Assembly (NCBI RefSeq): GCF_030506285.1
Contig: NZ_CP119422.1
Span: forward strand, 1,612,001 to 1,676,000
Direction of reading: 5' to 3'
Length of the DNA: 64,000 nucleotides
Origin: Catalinimonas niigatensis
GTDB lineage: Bacteria; Bacteroidota; Bacteroidia; Cytophagales; Cyclobacteriaceae
Shown here one piece after another: positions 63,438 through 64,000 of this stretch. The position numbers and the translations under genes were made by a program. The notes beneath the pieces were generated by a model. The model saw only the letters and a program-made list of their open reading frames with translations. It had not been told where the DNA came from and searched no databases. How positions within the stretch are numbered: position 1 is the first letter of the stretch; every line of letters begins with the position of its first letter.

Positions 63438-64000
63438 TTATAGCTCTAGGTATTTGATTAGACCAAAAGCGATAACGGTAAGAAATACTTTGAACTGAAA
63501 GCCTTCTATGGTAATGGCATGTATCTTCTTGTGGAAGCTGGTAGTAATTTCGCTTATCTTAGTTTCAATAAGCTTTCGGTTCTGTTTCTTTGCTAGAGCA
63601 TCTATAAAACTATCTTCTCGCTTTGATTTTTTTTGCGTTGTGTAGCAAATTCGATTCCTTCTTCACAGGCATAGAAATCTTCCCACCGGGGTGCCTGCCA
63701 ATCATAGTCAGTAAACCCGCTGTCCTGCCAAACAATACTACCTGCGGGCAAATCAAAATCTAGGCGTTTTCTACTGGCAAGCCGCCTTCATCGGTCAGTA
63801 GTGCTACTTTGTAACGGTAAAAATACTTCCGCTTGGAAGCATTCTTGCCTCTGTAGTCTTTCCCCTGCAACAAGCGGCAACGGGCCATGCGTATGTTATG
63901 GCGCGGCCAGCGTGACAAACCCTGACAGGAAAAGTATCCAGTAGGTAATGTTGCCGAACATTAGCAGCTTTTAACAACCAACCAAGTAAACGAATACAGT
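63438..64000 (-). pseudogene. IS982 family transposase, frameshifted and cut by the window edge
   Basis: Pieces of one protein occur in different frames on the minus strand: DTFPVRVCHAGR, then NIRMARCRLLQGKDYRGKNA, SKRKYFYRYKVALLTDEGGL, DLPAGSIVWQDSGFTDYDWQ, and EDSFIDALAKKQNRKLIETK, ISEITTSFHKKIHAITIEGF. The order and motifs (DxFPV, FYRYK, GS..Y.D...DY) fit the catalytic part of IS982-type DDE transposases. One break is at an eight-base T run (63627-63634 on the plus strand). The final TAA is 63438-63440. The start is beyond position 64000. Confidence 0.7.

Noticed and set aside
1-64000. CRISPR array, rRNA or tRNA genes, prophage
   Set aside because: No regularly spaced repeats, no cloverleaf or rRNA wording, and no phage structural genes were seen on either strand.

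Overview
The window reads as a chromosomal segment of a Bacteroidota bacterium, most likely Cytophagales-like. The evidence is two SusC/RagA-type TonB-linked outer-membrane transporters with SusD partners, an ECF sigma/FecR pair, a one-protein hybrid two-component regulator (HTCS), a TTTG...TAnnTTTG promoter, and IS630, IS110, IS481, IS21, IS4-type and IS982 sequences of Bacteroidota type. No rRNA, tRNA or CRISPR array was seen. Species assignment is not possible from sequence reading alone.

Layout. 1-5.4 kb (minus strand): ECF sigma factor, FecR anti-sigma factor, SusC with an N-terminal STN signalling domain, and the first 22 codons of a SusD lipoprotein running off the left edge: a cell-surface-signalling nutrient uptake unit. 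5.4-8.6 kb: a gene-poor stretch with a nested hairpin/terminator RNA candidate, a decayed gene and a complete IS630 element. 8.6-19.7 kb: SusC/SusD plus an alkaline-phosphatase-superfamily phosphodiesterase, diverging from a CHT1-like sodium:choline symporter that is followed by choline dehydrogenase and betaine aldehyde dehydrogenase. Read together this looks like a locus that captures a choline-containing compound, releases and imports choline, and oxidises it to glycine betaine. 20-27.2 kb: an MFS transporter, an IS4-like remnant, a porin gene broken by a second IS630 element, then a BCCT transporter translationally coupled to a universal stress protein. 27.2-32.5 kb: MarC, a frameshifted M50-like membrane protease, a decayed LysR regulator, an IS110 element with a structured leader that may be its bridge RNA, and a frameshifted serine recombinase.

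32.8-38.6 kb: a complete tripartite RND efflux operon (adaptor, pump, outer-membrane channel). 39.1-46.5 kb: an IS21 stub, an erythromycin-esterase family protein, an EthD-like protein, an SDR enzyme and a large HTCS regulator, all on the minus strand. 47.1-52 kb: a HelD-type RNA polymerase-recycling helicase, a frameshifted thioredoxin-like protein and a glycosidase fragment. 52-55.6 kb: a Met/His-rich outer-membrane protein and a CopB-type (CPH motif) copper/silver P-type ATPase. 55.6-57.4 kb: an IS481 element abutting an AraC-type gene. 57.9-63.3 kb (minus): a P2-type cation ATPase, a universal stress protein and a Kef-type cation:proton antiporter split by one in-frame stop. 63.4-64 kb: a decayed IS982 transposase running off the right edge.

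A strong overall theme is decay. At least nine non-overlapping genes carry frameshifts, nonsense codons, IS insertions or truncations, while the efflux, choline oxidation, copper and ATPase genes are intact. Some one-base homopolymer indels could be sequencing errors; the IS insertion, the 7-bp repeat deletion and the substitution-type nonsense codons could not be explained that way.
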